Assembly: GCA_001599915.1 (NCBI GenBank)
Contig: BCIG01000028.1
Location: forward strand, 62,001-126,000
Direction of reading: 5' to 3'
Source of the DNA: Symbiotaphrina buchneri
Lineage: Eukaryota > Ascomycota > Symbiotaphrinales > Symbiotaphrinaceae
Length of the DNA: 64,000 nt
Position 1 is the stretch's first letter. The number at the start of each line of letters is the position of its first letter. This document shows, piece after piece, positions 1 through 12,126 of the stretch. The notes under the pieces are model-generated. The model was given only the letters and a program-made list of their open reading frames with translations, was not told the DNA's origin and ran no database searches. Both the position numbers and the translations under genes were made by a program.

Positions 1-1695
1 CTTCTCCAATCCGAACCTTCCAACCCTCGCGCAGCAGCATGCTCCCAACGGCGGGCCCGATCCGGGCCCTGCCACCCTCGCTGTGTCTGCCGACCCCTGT
101 GACGATCCTGAAGCCTGCACCGACACCAGCTCTGCCGCCGACCCTCTCCCGCTGGCTCACCTCAACCCACCACGCCGTCACCTTCTCACGAGCGATCCGA
201 ACCGCATCTCTGACACTGAGGCCGTGCAGATCCAGCTCGGTGGACGTCGACTGCGACTCCACCAGCGCATCGGCGGCCGCCTTGTTGTATGTTCGAGCCT
301 TGGCCCCGTGCTCCCGGCCGAGCTGGCTGTAGTACGCGGCGGCTCCCGCCATAAGATGATCAGACTTGCCTCGGCGATACGCCGCCGATGCTTGGGTGAA
401 GGCCGCCGAGCGTGCCGCATGGTGCGAGCTCGCCAGGGCAGCGGCGGTCTGAAAAGGTAGCGATTCCTCGGGCTCCGAAGGAGCTTTGAGCCGTCCAGCG
501 GTATTGCCCGAAGCGGATGGCCTCACAGGCGGTGCATGCTTTGCGATGATCTGGATGCCGCCGCCGGCCGAGCTGCCTTGGGTAACAGGCTCCCTGGTTA
601 TTGCTTCGGCAAGTTCGTACGCTGCGGTAGAGGAAGGGTGGGTAAGGCGAACAAGCGTGTGGACCAGTTCACTCGAGATCGAGGGAAAGGCCCGCCCGAC
701 TTCATAAGCAGTGACTTCCATAACAGGATCATCACTAGCTGGTGTTGCAGCGGTTTCCCTTTTTTTCTCCTCCTGCAAAAGGGCACGGGTCGTGGCTGAC
801 ATGGAGGCTCCGTGCTTGTGATACATCGAAGACACCGTTTGTGGAGACAGATGCAGCCGGGCAGCGATAAAGTCTACATCTTGACGGCCAAGCTCCCACT
901 TACTCGCTGCGGTGGAAATCCCACGATCTGGACTCGGAGAGAGAGGAGGTGCTGAACTGGGCCGGGTAGGTAACGACCTGTCATACCTTCTTACCCTTCC
1001 AGGTTTCTTCGATTTCTTGCCTGAAAATGGATCCACGTCTTCCGAGAAGCCATCCACGCCCTTCATATAGGCTCCCTTGCCATCTTCGTAGAGAAAAACT
1101 TGGTTGAGCAACTCCTCCACAGTTCTATCTAGGTCGTGATTATATTTCCGGAGCGTGTAATTGATCGTGTTGCCTTTGACTGTAGGGAACATATCCTTCA
1201 GCAAGTCTTCTTTGTTCGGAGCGTTAAGCTCGTTAAGCCCTGTCGAATACTCTGCCCGTGGGAGCTCATCCTCACTGCTCCATCTCGAGTCGTCCTCGAA
1301 GTTTAAAGACGACAACGAATGCGCCGTGTCCGTCACTTCGGTCCCATCCTCAGTGCTTAACCCTGGGCAGGAGCCATCAACGACCGACTTGCGGCCTTTC
1401 TGGATCGATCCATCGTCCTTTCCCTGGTACACCGCAGAACCGCTGCTTCCTGAAGGATCGAATCCTGTAGCTTCTTCCTCGAGCGCGGTAGCCTTCAGTG
1501 TCTGCAATATCTCGGACACCTGCTCGAACGATTGCTCATCAAAAAGGTCGTAGTCGGAGACGATTGCCGTAAACAGTGCGCTGTCAATTGGGGGGCAATG
1601 TTCAATCTGGTTTGCCCGTTAGGAAATCTTCATCTACCTAGAGCTCTGCACGAAGCAGCGTGACCAACCTGTAGTTGAGCTAATCTGTCATCCAT
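1..1695 (-). CDS. CUE + DUF1771 + Smr domain protein, Cue2-like (C-terminus cut by window edge)
   Basis: Coding is complement(<1..1606, 1669..1695); the 62-nt intron has its branch site CTAAC close to the acceptor. The first exon encodes MDDRLAQLQ and an in-frame stop just upstream of the second exon forces this junction. About 544 residues are visible. Around residues 143-183 is a CUE-type ubiquitin-binding fold (DMFPTVKGNTINYTLRKY). A second CUE-like helix bundle follows (LGRQDVDFIAARLHLSPQTV). Around 395-460 lies a DUF1771 segment (AYRRGKSDHLMAGAAAYY), then an Smr domain with both signature motifs, LDLHG and TGVGRHS. Smr domains are nucleases; yeast Cue2, with the same CUE-Smr plan, cuts mRNA at collided ribosomes in no-go decay. 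That role here is inferred from architecture. Only the last residues of the Smr domain appear to be missing. The region has no frame break. Confidence 0.88.
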
Positions 1696-2311
1696 CTCCC
1701 TGCATACGAGAATCTGAGCAAAATGGCCAAGCACGTAATGGAATCATATTCGCAGATCATGCTGTGATGGGTCTGAATTATGAATGATGTGCAAGCGGAT
1801 GGCATGGAGTTTTTAGTGGGTGTTGTAGAAGCTGGTGCGGTGCTTGCCGCCAGGGTCAACTGGCTGTTTGGGCCGCTTAGGGGAACCATACCCGCCCGAT
1901 ATATAGAAAGACGATGGGAGTCCACGGCGGTCACAGTAGAGCAACAGCATTAGACAGCACGCCAGGCCGAGGTAGTAAGTCAATTTGTTATTCCCTAGCC
2001 ACTAAAGTGATGATCCTTCATGAGAACAAGTTTCCGTAAGCTTGGACGCCGAGCGCACCAGCGTAAAATGCAGCAGCAAGGAGCAAGTACGAAGTAAAAG
2101 GAGAAAATCCGCGAGCAAAACACATAGCACCAAGGTAACCTCGCAGACTGGGCTGCAACTGCACCAGGACTCTTGGGGTCTCGTAGACAGCCCCAGGAGC
2201 CAATGAGATCGGTCGTAGAGGGGATGCAACCATGCCAATGGGAAAACCGATGTTCGTTCAATCGTGAGTCCTACTTCGACCACCCACCCCTACTCCACTA
2301 ATGCGAACTGT
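1696..2311. other. Intergenic: CUE/Smr gene promoter and UFD4 3' flank
   Basis: About 615 bases upstream of the CUE/Smr gene and downstream of UFD4, both on the minus strand. Short open frames here have no recognisable domain. I see no RNA gene. Confidence 0.6.
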
Positions 2312-5300
2312 TCAGGAGAGATGGAAAGCACCCTGGCCCTCCCTGATCGCGACCTTCAACCGCGCCTTCATAACCTCTAAGGTGCTGTAATCTGGCAATT
2401 TTAAGTAGTTGACGCACGTCATCACGCTTGGCAGGTAGTCGTCAGACGTGTACGGAGGTTCGCTGGGCTTGCAAACAACGGTGAACATAGGCGTCAGACT
2501 CTTGAAACCTATGTTGACGAGGTTAGATATGCCTATTTAATGGATATGACTCAACATACCTCCGATGGGAAGCTTCGGGCTGCCAGTGACGAATTGTAGG
2601 AAGTCCCTACGTTCGGAGACGGAGAGTTCGCTCATAGTCTGGAGAAGGTTTTTCACGCTGCGGCTGTCCATATTGAAACCATGATCCGCCTTAATGGAGT
2701 CCATGAGTGCTGGAGCGGAGTCAGCGCCTGGAACAACAGCGGCGGGGTTCTCAAATGATGCTATCGACTTACTCTCAAGAGACCAATCTTCTTCCATTCT
2801 CCCGAACAGCATCACCAACTCGTCTGGCGTAAAGGCCCGTAAAGCGGAGTAAGGAAAGACCTGCGAGAATCCGTTGCGAAATGCTTCTACTTGCTTCTGT
2901 ACACCCCCGCCCAGAGTTAAGTCGATCACACGCTCTAGGTATGAATCGACATTGTCGATAGTGACGGAGGTATCGGAGCCACCTGGGACCAGGTCGATTT
3001 CTGGGTATCCTGGTAGAGTGAAGTCGAGACCCAGATCTTCAACAGTCACCCCCTGAATTACAATTTCATTTGTCCTCTTCACTTTCTCTGCGGCAGATAA
3101 TCGATCATCTTCGTCAATCCTTCTCTTCGCAACGGCGAATTGCTTGAGTAGCTTTAGCGATCTGGCAAGATCGTCGTCTACCACTTTCACGGCTCCCAGG
3201 GATGGTGGAACGGCAGCCGAATCCCCTATCCTGAAGAAGGTGGGGTTGAAGGGTACATCAATGATACGTGAATCCAACATTGAGCGAGCGACAAACTTCC
3301 CCAGCATCTTGAAAAGATGGAGTATTTTCTTTCCGTTTTCGCTTCCGACCTGCTCAGGACTGATAGGAGCTGGAAACAGGCCACCCTTGCCGAATGCAAA
3401 CTCACTGGAATCGCTCGACTCATTTTCCCTCCACAATCTGAGCTTCTTTTTGGCAAATTCCCTGGATACTGTAGAGTAGAACTCAAGTGTCGGACCAAGT
3501 CCGGTGCCAACTTCTTCGAAGTACTCTACTTCGAGGATGCTGGGTGAAGCACCGTACAACTCCATAACCTTGACCGCGGATTCCAAGATGCGGGACCTCG
3601 AAATCCGAACTTTCTGGCGCTGTAGTCGGCCCAGGAAAGGCCGGTCATCCCTATGTCTGTCCTGTCTGGAATCGGTCGCCGACTGGGCATTTTGCCATCT
3701 CGTCATAGACCGCGAGTAACCGAAAGATGTCGACTGCAGGAAGAGATGTCTCGTTTCGAAAGGAAACAAGAAGGGATAAAGGCGGGCCAAATCTTCACTC
3801 CAACTGGGCAAACAGTTACTGGCCACAATTAATGGCTCTTCCAACTGTCGGTTTAGTTTTGCCGTCAACTTGGTGTTCACAAATTGTGCTAGAGGCTCTG
3901 CGTTAAGCTTGAGACTCTCGTGGCCTTCACTTATGACATCGTCAAGGTTGGCATTGAGAGCATGGAGAATGTTGAGCAAGCTTAGTATGGTCGACGTTAT
4001 TGGATTCATGTCCAGTGAAAGCGGTAGACCCGAAGCCGTTTTTTCTGATTCATGTCCCGGTGGAGCTATAAGAGAGCTAGGCTCCGGCGGAGGAGGTCCC
4101 GGCGCTCGCTTGAACTTGATTGTATGAACGTTGGACCAAACGTTGCGGGCGAAGGCATCCTCTGGGATGGCCTTATTAAAACGAACCGCCCGATAAATGG
4201 TAGTCTCGTTGGAGATTGGCTCATCGCCAATACTAAATTCAATATGCCAGTCTTGTGGAACAGATTGAATGGCTGCTGCATAGGACATGGGTCGCGGCAG
4301 TGTCTGCTGGGAGGAAGATAAGGCTTGCGGATTGGATGTGGCAGTAGATGTTTGCTTCTGGCCCTGACCAGGTGTCTGTGCTGGCGTTGACACTCTCGTA
4401 CCGTCTTCCTTGCGCGCAGTGACCTTTCCAGTGGAGGCGACCTCCATGTTGATCGCGCTCGTCTCTGAAGGATTGTCCTCTGTCAATCCTTCCTCCAGAT
4501 CATCAACTATAGCATCCAGCGCTTCGTCCTCATCGACATCGTCATCGTCGCTCAATTGTCGTTCATCCGCACATTCGAGAGGGTCCTGCACAGGTTCGGG
4601 TTCTGGAGGGGGTGGCGGAGGTGCAGTCCCTTGAGTGGTCAGTCTCCGATTAGAACGTCTCACCTTCTCTTCCAAGGGCTGAGTAGTCGACGATGCGGCT
4701 GCGGAGCTTTGGCGCTGAGGCCTAGTGCCACGGGCAAGCAGTGTATTGTCGCTTGAGAGAACTGAAGTTGGATCGCCCAGCTCAGGAGAACCCAAAGCTT
4801 TCTCCATTAAACGTTGATGCGTGTTCGGTATGCCAGTTGCGGCTGCCAATGCCGCGAGTGCGGACATGCCCTCCCGATGTCGTGCGCTTCGTGGTCTCTC
4901 CGACAAGTTTATTCTAGGACGGAGATAATCGTCCAGAGCCTTGAAGGTCGCTATAGCGTGAATGGAAACCATAATATTGCGATAGGGCTTCGGAATGTGT
5001 GAATCTTCGTCGGCCACAAGTTTTAGCCGTAGCTGTTTGGCCAACATAGAAGCAGCGCTGCTCCGGTTACTGTCGAAAGAATTCTGATGCACAGTCACCA
5101 CTTCAAAATGCTCGGCTCGGCTCAATAGGTCCTGTAACTTCTGGGTCAAGATGCTGAATGGTGTGGCTGGCGACTGTGCACTTGCGGTCCGGGCCCTGAT
5201 CTTGGTTGAGGATCCCATGAAAACCTCCACGAAAGCGCTCCTAGCCTGTCGACTACGTTGTTCTGTTGACTTCGATCAGTAAGAGTCAATAAATAGGGAG

Positions 5301-8239
5301 CGTCGAGGAAGGTACCATCAGGGTTGTTAAACACATCAAGAAGAGCATGCACTATTCTTGAATTGAGAAGCTCCGCGCTGGTAATGCCCTCGATCACGTC
5401 TCCATCAAAGTAGCCTGCTAATCTGGTGAAGAGCTGACGTCCGTTCCCCAAAACATCGCCGATATAACATTCCCTGATCTCTTTGCCAAGTATCTCCAGA
5501 TCCCGCAGGATTTGTGAAGCTTTCTCCCTTAATTCCTTGCCACTTTCGTCACTCTCATACGCTTGGAGGAGCTTATTCGCTCTGGACGTGATGTAGTCTT
5601 TTGCATCTGACAGGGCAGCAGGCAAGGGGTGGTTGCGATCAGAAGAAGAAGACGAGCTGGGAGAAGCCGAGATATCACCATGCATGTCATCCAGATCATG
5701 CTCCTCGTTATCGTCGTCAGATGTCTCCCCTTCACCCTCAACTTTCTCGTCGTCGACTCGTTCGACTTCCGCCGCTTCTTTGTCATCATCAAACCTTGCC
5801 GAGGAAATGGAGGGTGCGCTTGAAATAGTATACGGTTGTGTTGCACCTTCGGTTTGACTATCCGGGTCCTTTACCGTAGCTGCAAGTCTGGCCACCTCGG
5901 CCATAACTCCTTCACGGTAGAACTGATACCGGTAGATCGATGCAAGTCTCTTTAGTAATAATTCTGTGGCTTGTAAAGCGAAGCTCACAAGGGTTGGATG
6001 GTCCTGTTGCGAAAGGATAGAGGACAGGAACGACGCATACGGAACCGGTCGTAATGCATCCTCGAGGATACCCTTATCCATATTTGACAACATCTTGAGG
6101 TGGGCAGTAAGAACCTTCTGGCGGACACTAAGATTGACTGTGCTCGAGTACGCATCAGTCAATGTGGGAAATAGGATAATAGCAAAGCGCCGAATCTCAG
6201 CTTTGCAATCTTTCAAAAGCTCAAGGCGTTTCTGTGTAGGGAACTTTCTTTGGGCCGACGAAAGCACCGTATCGTCGACGGTATATCCGGCATCGGCGAG
6301 ATCGTTCAGTGTCGATAACCCATCCTTTGGTAAGCCAGGAAGAAGTTCACAGATGACATTGAGGGTCTCAAAAATCTGCTCTCTTGGTCGGTGAATCAAT
6401 GCCTGCATGATCATGACACTGTCAATCTTGGAAGCAACATCATCTGTACCAGTAGGCGGCGAGACGCCTGTGAGTATCTGATAAAGTGTGTCCACAATAT
6501 TCATCTTGAAGAGTTCCGCGGACAAGCGAGGGCTCGCACGAGCTGTGATAGCGAGAACACGCAGAAACTGAGTATGGATATTAGGACCGATCAAGTTCGT
6601 AGTGCCTGGTAGTAGAAGACGTAGAACGGCTTTCAAGATCTCGCTGCTCAGGAGTTCCTCGAGCTTGTCTTGCCGATAGCGGAAACTCTCCACTATTCTA
6701 CAGACACATAGACAGCCTTGTTCAACGACTCGCTGGTCACTGCTACCGAGAACACCAAGCAGGATTGGCATCACATCCCGGACAACGGGGAAAGAGTCTT
6801 CTGGTATATTCCGACAACAATTTGCGGCTGTCGTCACGGCAGTCCGTTGTGTGCTAGTGGCGAAGAAGTCGAGATAGGTCAAGCAGGCCGTGAGACCTCC
6901 TTCCCGTACGATCGACGCGGGAAATTCAACCGATATCTTCTCCAGAGTCTATGATAGGTTAGCACAAGCTCGGAGAAGAGGGGTAGATTGCAAGGGCGGC
7001 GAGGTGACATACACTTAGAGCTTGTTCTGCGACGTCTATGTAGTGGATCTCGAGGAGCTTCTGACACAGAACTGGTACTGCACCACCATAGACCACATTA
7101 GCTGTAGAAGCAGGTAGGGCCTCCATTAGGTTGGCTATGCATCGACACGCCAGCAACATCATCTCGGGATTCTCTTCCCCGAATTCACTGGGTTGCATAA
7201 GAGCGATGAGTTCCTTCACGAACTGATCTGGCGAAAAGTGACCCGCGAGATTATCTTCCGTAGAGACTAGCAATATTTCCGAAAGCTCCTGCAAGGCTAT
7301 GAATTGCACTGACGGATCATCGACTCTTTTCAAGTTATTCAGGATCTCTCGTAGGCGCGACGACATCCCAGACATCATGCCACTCAAAGCTCGTAGCGTG
7401 TTTGAGATGCCACTGACCGGGAGTCGTCGCCCTCCAAAATGACCGCTACCGAACGGATCGAGATCATCTTCGTCATCCGCCATATCTTGCACCGTAGTAT
7501 CTTCACCTTCCTCGTCACTGGTATCATCCTCATCTTCAGGAGGATCAGGTGCTTCTTGAGAGCTGGGCTTCATCCTATCCTCAACATCCTTCATCTGCAC
7601 GTCGGTATCCAGCTTTTTGGCTCCCTTTCTGGTTCGCCGAGCGGAGGAGCCTGATGCTGCGTTTGACGTGCCTTGCCCTTCGAAGATATCAGCTCGATGT
7701 GCTAGTCTACCTGGCCTTGTATTGCCACATACCTTGTGTGGACTTCTTATTCCGAGAAGATTTACGTTTGCTGGAGGTCGTAGTTGCACCAGACGGGCCC
7801 GACTCCTCTTCAGGAACAGCGGAGGATGACCTGCACATGATTACCGCGTCACTATAAGTCCATTGTTCTGGGATTGTAGCTCTTACCCTGTGTTCGACAT
7901 GGCTGTAGAAGCCCTAGACCTTCTAGAACGAGTGCCCGGCAATGCAGCCGGCGTGGAGGCTGAGCCGATTGGAGGCGGTGTCGTCGAAGGTAACTGAGAG
8001 GAGAGCCTTTGCCGTTTGGCCCTCTTCGTCTGGGAGACAAGTATCGGTTCTTGCGGATTCTCTGCGGATTCTTCACCAGCAACCGTAGCCTTTCGCTTTC
8101 GACCGGTAGAAGACTGGGGTTTGGAAGAGTCGAGGTCTGGAGGTCGGTCCGCAGCGGTGGCGGCGGCGGTGGTGCTTGCTGCAGCCGCAGAGAGATCTGC
8201 TGCTAGTCTCGCTGAGGAGCGAGTTATTCTGGGAGACAT
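2312..8239 (-). CDS. UFD4: HECT-type E3 ubiquitin ligase Ufd4 (TRIP12 family)
   Basis: Six exons: complement(2312..2508, 2560..5262, 5316..6948, 7013..7677, 7733..7830, 7887..8239), 1882 residues. The basic, Ser/Ala-rich N-terminus ([17 protein letters not shown]) and an acidic stretch precede ARM/HEAT-like repeats (about 200-800), with sequences such as [21 protein letters not shown] low-complexity acidic linker follows, then the C-terminal HECT domain. The HECT catalytic cysteine is visible in [14 protein letters not shown], and the protein ends in the usual GAFHLS tail. Ufd4 ubiquitinates N-terminal ubiquitin-fusion and some N-degron substrates and works with the proteasome; substrates here are unknown. 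The last intron lies inside the HECT C-lobe, so an unspliced reading would lose the active cysteine. It shares a 1.7-kb divergent promoter region with the NMN adenylyltransferase gene. Confidence 0.93.
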
Positions 8240-9901
8240 GAGAACTTGTACTGCCTAAATATCCATGGAGACTGTCCAAAGCGAGGGGATAAAGTTGGTC
8301 GCGGTTTGGCATGAACAGACGAGTAAGGGTTGATGGAGGTGGACGAAATGGATGGCCAATAACTACCTGACAGAAGCAGCTGCCTGACTTTCCGGCAAGT
8401 GACTTTGATGGTTCTGAAACGAGTTCGATGCTGAAAGGGAAGAAGATATGCGGCCGGGCCTTCTCTCCATGCGGGTTATTCGGTTTCCGCCATAGGCGAA
8501 CGGAGGCAGTTGCAAGTGGGCACGTCTGGAGTTAATGTGAGAAAGAGGATTGCAGCTTCAAATGCGTGTGCTCTGGTCGGTCGATAAAGTAACTGCCACC
8601 GTGACTGTCATGGACTCGTTGATCGTGGAATGGTCTGACGCAGACGGTACGGACATAAGGTAGATGTATGAATATCCAATAATTATTACGACGAGGCCAG
8701 CATGATGTGGTTCTACGAGTAAGGTAGTGGTAACAGCTCGAACGCTACTACTACTAATAGAGCGTCCACATGAGCCAGCGCCAAGGCAAGTTCCGTCCAC
8801 CTCGCCTACTTAAGGATACCGGGTATCTCCACGCTTCGATAAGAATTGCGCGAGAAGGCCGCTTGAGGTACTCGAGCCTCCGTACTCCTGATGAGCTGAT
8901 GGACTGTGAACAACGGCAGTTTGTACGAGGTAGGTATAACTGCAAAACATTCGGTAGCTACCTTAAGGCGCCTTAGCTGATCTGGCGCAAAGGTCTCCTG
9001 CTGTTGCAGATCTTGTAGTCACTGTTCTTAGGTATGTACGCGATCTTACACTACAGCGCGAGGGGAAGTTGTTTGCATCTGCATCCCACCTCCCGTTATC
9101 GCTTCGAGACGGCTGGCCGGTCTCGCAGAGGAAATACAGTACAGTGCAGGAGTGGCTTAGGTAGCTCACCGAGCAACTACTAGAAAATCAAATTGATTAT
9201 TTACGGTAAGGTAGCTAAAGATACCCGGGCAGATAACCGGTCTGCGATACAGTAAGCAGGTTAGTACTGCTGCTCTCCGTTTGTAGCCCAAACCCGGTCC
9301 ACACTCCATGGCCGACGGTGAAAATCACGTAGTAGACATTACCTACCTTATTATTCAGGAGGTGATCCATCTGTTGTAGGGACGCAGTAATAGCGAAGAA
9401 GCACCCGCCTTCCACCAGCCACCTTGGGATTCCGTGGGCTCTTTTCTTCGCAGTTATTCGTACCCACTACCCAGGGCCAGGCATTTGTTGACCCGAACAG
9501 TCAAAGACGCCGAGAACGCACATCCGTTCTGGGCTTTCTCGCCTGCCGTTACCCCACCAGAATAATAATTGGTAGCATTAATTATCCGCTTGCCCCAATC
9601 CCACTCCGTTCCAGCTCGCCGATGCTTTTGTCCGTCGCCATCCACCATATCTTAGAGAACAGCGACACCAGAGGTCATCTCGACGTCTTGCATGTAAACT
9701 TCCTCAGATCTGGCATTTGCAGCGACAGCGAGCCCAGAAGAGCAGGTCAGACAGATCTGCGTGCGGCATTTCCCGGAGATTGCCGGCGGCTGCCCCCAAC
9801 ATCATAGAGCCATCTCGTCGTCATCCCCACCGCCTGGCGACGTTCCTCCATACGGGCATAGCCAGCTATCGCAGCCTGTATCTCATTTTAACCAAAACGC
9901 C
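8240..9901. other. Divergent intergenic region UFD4 / NMA1 (1.66 kb)
   Basis: No convincing gene. The stretch carries several copies of the TACCTTA/TAAGGTA motif, for example near 8958-8975, 9204-9215 and 9341-9352. It must hold the promoters of both flanking genes. An in-frame ATG at 9761 could extend the NMA1 product by 47 residues. Confidence 0.6.
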
Positions 9902-10870
9902 ATGGATCAACCGCTACAGGCTCCATCAGAAGGCGATTCGAGCCGCAACTCTTCGGGGGAGAGCCCGGAAGGCAATGCGCCGGCTGCACCAACCGATACC
10001 AGCACAGGAACGTACACCTTCCCTCGCCATCGGTTGAAGAAGGTGATGAATGATTCTTCGAAAACACCTCTACTGCTGGTCGCTTGCGGTTCCTTTTCTC
10101 CTATTACATATCTGCATCTTCGCATGTTTGAAATGGCTGCGGATTACGCAAGGTTCAATACGAACTTCGAGATCATTGGGGGTTATCTTTCCCCGGTATC
10201 GGACGCGTACAAGAAGGCTGGCCTTGCAAGCGCAGAACACAGGTGACCGTCTTGTGTCAATGCCAAGAAAGTATTTATCACTGATCCAGCGTCCAGGATC
10301 CGTATGTGTCAGATAGCCGTTGATCAAACCTCAAATTGGTTGATGGTGGACCCGTGGGAGGCATCGCAGAAAGAATATCAGCCCACAGCCATTGTACTGG
10401 ATCACTTTGATTATGAAATCAACGTGGTACAAGGTGGCGTGGAGACGTATACCGGCGAACGCAAGCATGTTCAAGTCTCACTCCTGGCAGGGGCGGACTT
10501 GGTCCAAACCATGTCAACACCAGGAGTTTGGAGTGATAAAGACCTGGATCATATCCTGGGACGATACGGCACATTCATCATTGAAAGATCGGGCACAGAT
10601 ATCGATGATGCGTTAGCCAGCCTGCAACAATGGAAGGACAACATTCATGTTATTCAGCAACTGATTCAGAATGATGTGAGCAGCACCAAGATCCGGCTCT
10701 TTCTGCGGAGAGAAATGAGTGTGCAGTACTTGGTTCCAGCGCCTGTAATCAAGTATATCGAGGAGCACGGGCTGTATGAAGATGACAGCACGAATGCCAG
10801 CATACATGAGAAGGACAAACAAGAAGGCAATGGGAAGGGAAAGGCTTCCGAAGGAGCGACTACATCTTGA
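9902..10870 (+). CDS. NMA1: Nicotinamide-mononucleotide adenylyltransferase (NMNAT)
   Basis: Two exons, 9902..10242 and 10297..10870, give 304 residues. The enzyme joins NMN (or nicotinate mononucleotide) with ATP to make NAD(+) or its deamido form, the shared last-but-one or last step of NAD synthesis and salvage. The nucleotidyltransferase signature ACGSFSPITYLHLRMFE (about residue 62) contains the T/HxxH-type nucleotide-binding motif. SSTKIRLFLRRE (about 242) is the second conserved motif that contacts ATP phosphates. The N-terminal 45 residues are Ser/Gly/Pro-rich and poorly conserved in such proteins. I chose the ATG at 9902; an in-frame ATG at 9761 is possible but would add only low-complexity sequence. 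The 54-nt intron splits an Arg codon. Confidence 0.94.
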
Positions 10871-12126
10871 GTCTTCTTTACGGCTCTTTTCCAGATGCAG
10901 TGATTATGAGTGCTCGCGGGCACCAAGCGGTATATGCTAGATGTGCGGGGCTGCGGATTGATGCTTGCATGGCATTTTCTTGACGACAAGCCTTGTTAGG
11001 CCTATAGGATGAGCGGACCAGGCGTTCAACGACTCCAACGGGGTTTGAGTGATAAATAATACGACGGACTACTGTGCTTCGCCCTTCTAGTTGCGAACCA
11101 CCAATTGCGGCTCTTATTGCCATATGACAGAGTCCTTGGTGTAGGTGCGTGTGGATCTACATATGAGAGCCTAAAAAAGGCTTCTGATTCGGGGACAGTG
11201 TGTGATTTTTTTGGGCGTCCGATGCGATCGGTGACTTTTGTAGATATCTACACGAGACTGATGGGTCGTTCCGACAGCAGCTGCCAGCTGTCAGTTGGAT
11301 GGGAGGATGCGTTCAGGTACAATTTCTTGATGCCGTTACTGTCTAAATTGGCGTCTGAAATAGAGAATGTTCAATGCTTGTCTATCTACCTCGGGTGCTT
11401 GTCAGGAGCTATCATCATTCGAAGGGCTATTTCTTCTATTGCAGCATACGGAGTACACTGTCTGCCATCCAACGTGCTCTTATTTCATGCAGAGCAACGA
11501 CCTGCTCAGATAGCTCAGAACCCCGGTCCTTGATGGTGGCTGACAGCCTTTCCATGTCTACCACACCGCCCTGCATTCTCCACAGGTAGCATCCTGCCTT
11601 CCCTAAGGTAAGATTACCTTACTTAGGGAGATAGCGGTAAAGGGATCGTGTAAACCAAGCCAGTTATAAAGGGGTCCCAGTCCAAAGCGGCCTTTCTGTG
11701 GTTAAATGGCAGTGCGACCTGGAAGAAGCTTAAACCTGCCAAGTGCCAGACCTTTAGCGCCAACACCCCCGGCATCCGTTCATTAACGGGTGCAGCCCTC
11801 ATTCATCCATTCATGTACCAGATCCGCCCTTCAACCAACCAATCATCCGTCCTTTCATTCATTCATCATCATCCGTCTCCGCCAACTCAACCCTCATGTA
11901 TCAGCGGTCGCCGGTACATCTATATGCGAGATCATCTTTAGACTCCCCCCTGACATCTTGTTGAGGATCACACTGCTCCATTGATGCGAGGCTGTCCTGC
12001 GTCTAGGAGCTTTCCAATGAACGAGCCAAGCCTAGCCACGAACGATCGTCAGGCGAGACATTTATATACGGGAGCGTCGGTTGCACCTTTTGCGGCTCTG
12101 CATCCTTTCGCCTGCCATCTATTTCC
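10871..12126. other. Intergenic NMA1 3' flank and ZDS1 5' region
   Basis: About 1.25 kb without a convincing gene. It contains a strong short inverted repeat at 11601-11628 and a CATT/ATTC-rich tract near 11800-11880 that is typical of a fungal 5' leader. A 142-codon open frame at 11105-11533 has no recognisable domain. Confidence 0.5.
11601..11628. repeat. Short perfect inverted repeat (hairpin-capable)
   Basis: AAGGTAA and TTACCTT form 7-bp perfect arms around a 2-nt spacer, and CCCTAAG/CTTAGGG form nested 7-bp outer arms. It is built from the same TAAGGTA unit seen elsewhere in the intergenic DNA of this window. Its function is unknown. Confidence 0.7.

Noticed and set aside
5146-5345. 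Frameshift or gene split within UFD4
   Set aside because: A 53-nt intron (5263-5315) restores one continuous frame across the apparent break.
11105-11533. 142-codon open frame on the plus strand
   Set aside because: No domain, no low-complexity pattern typical of the neighbours and no splice-supported extension; looks like chance.
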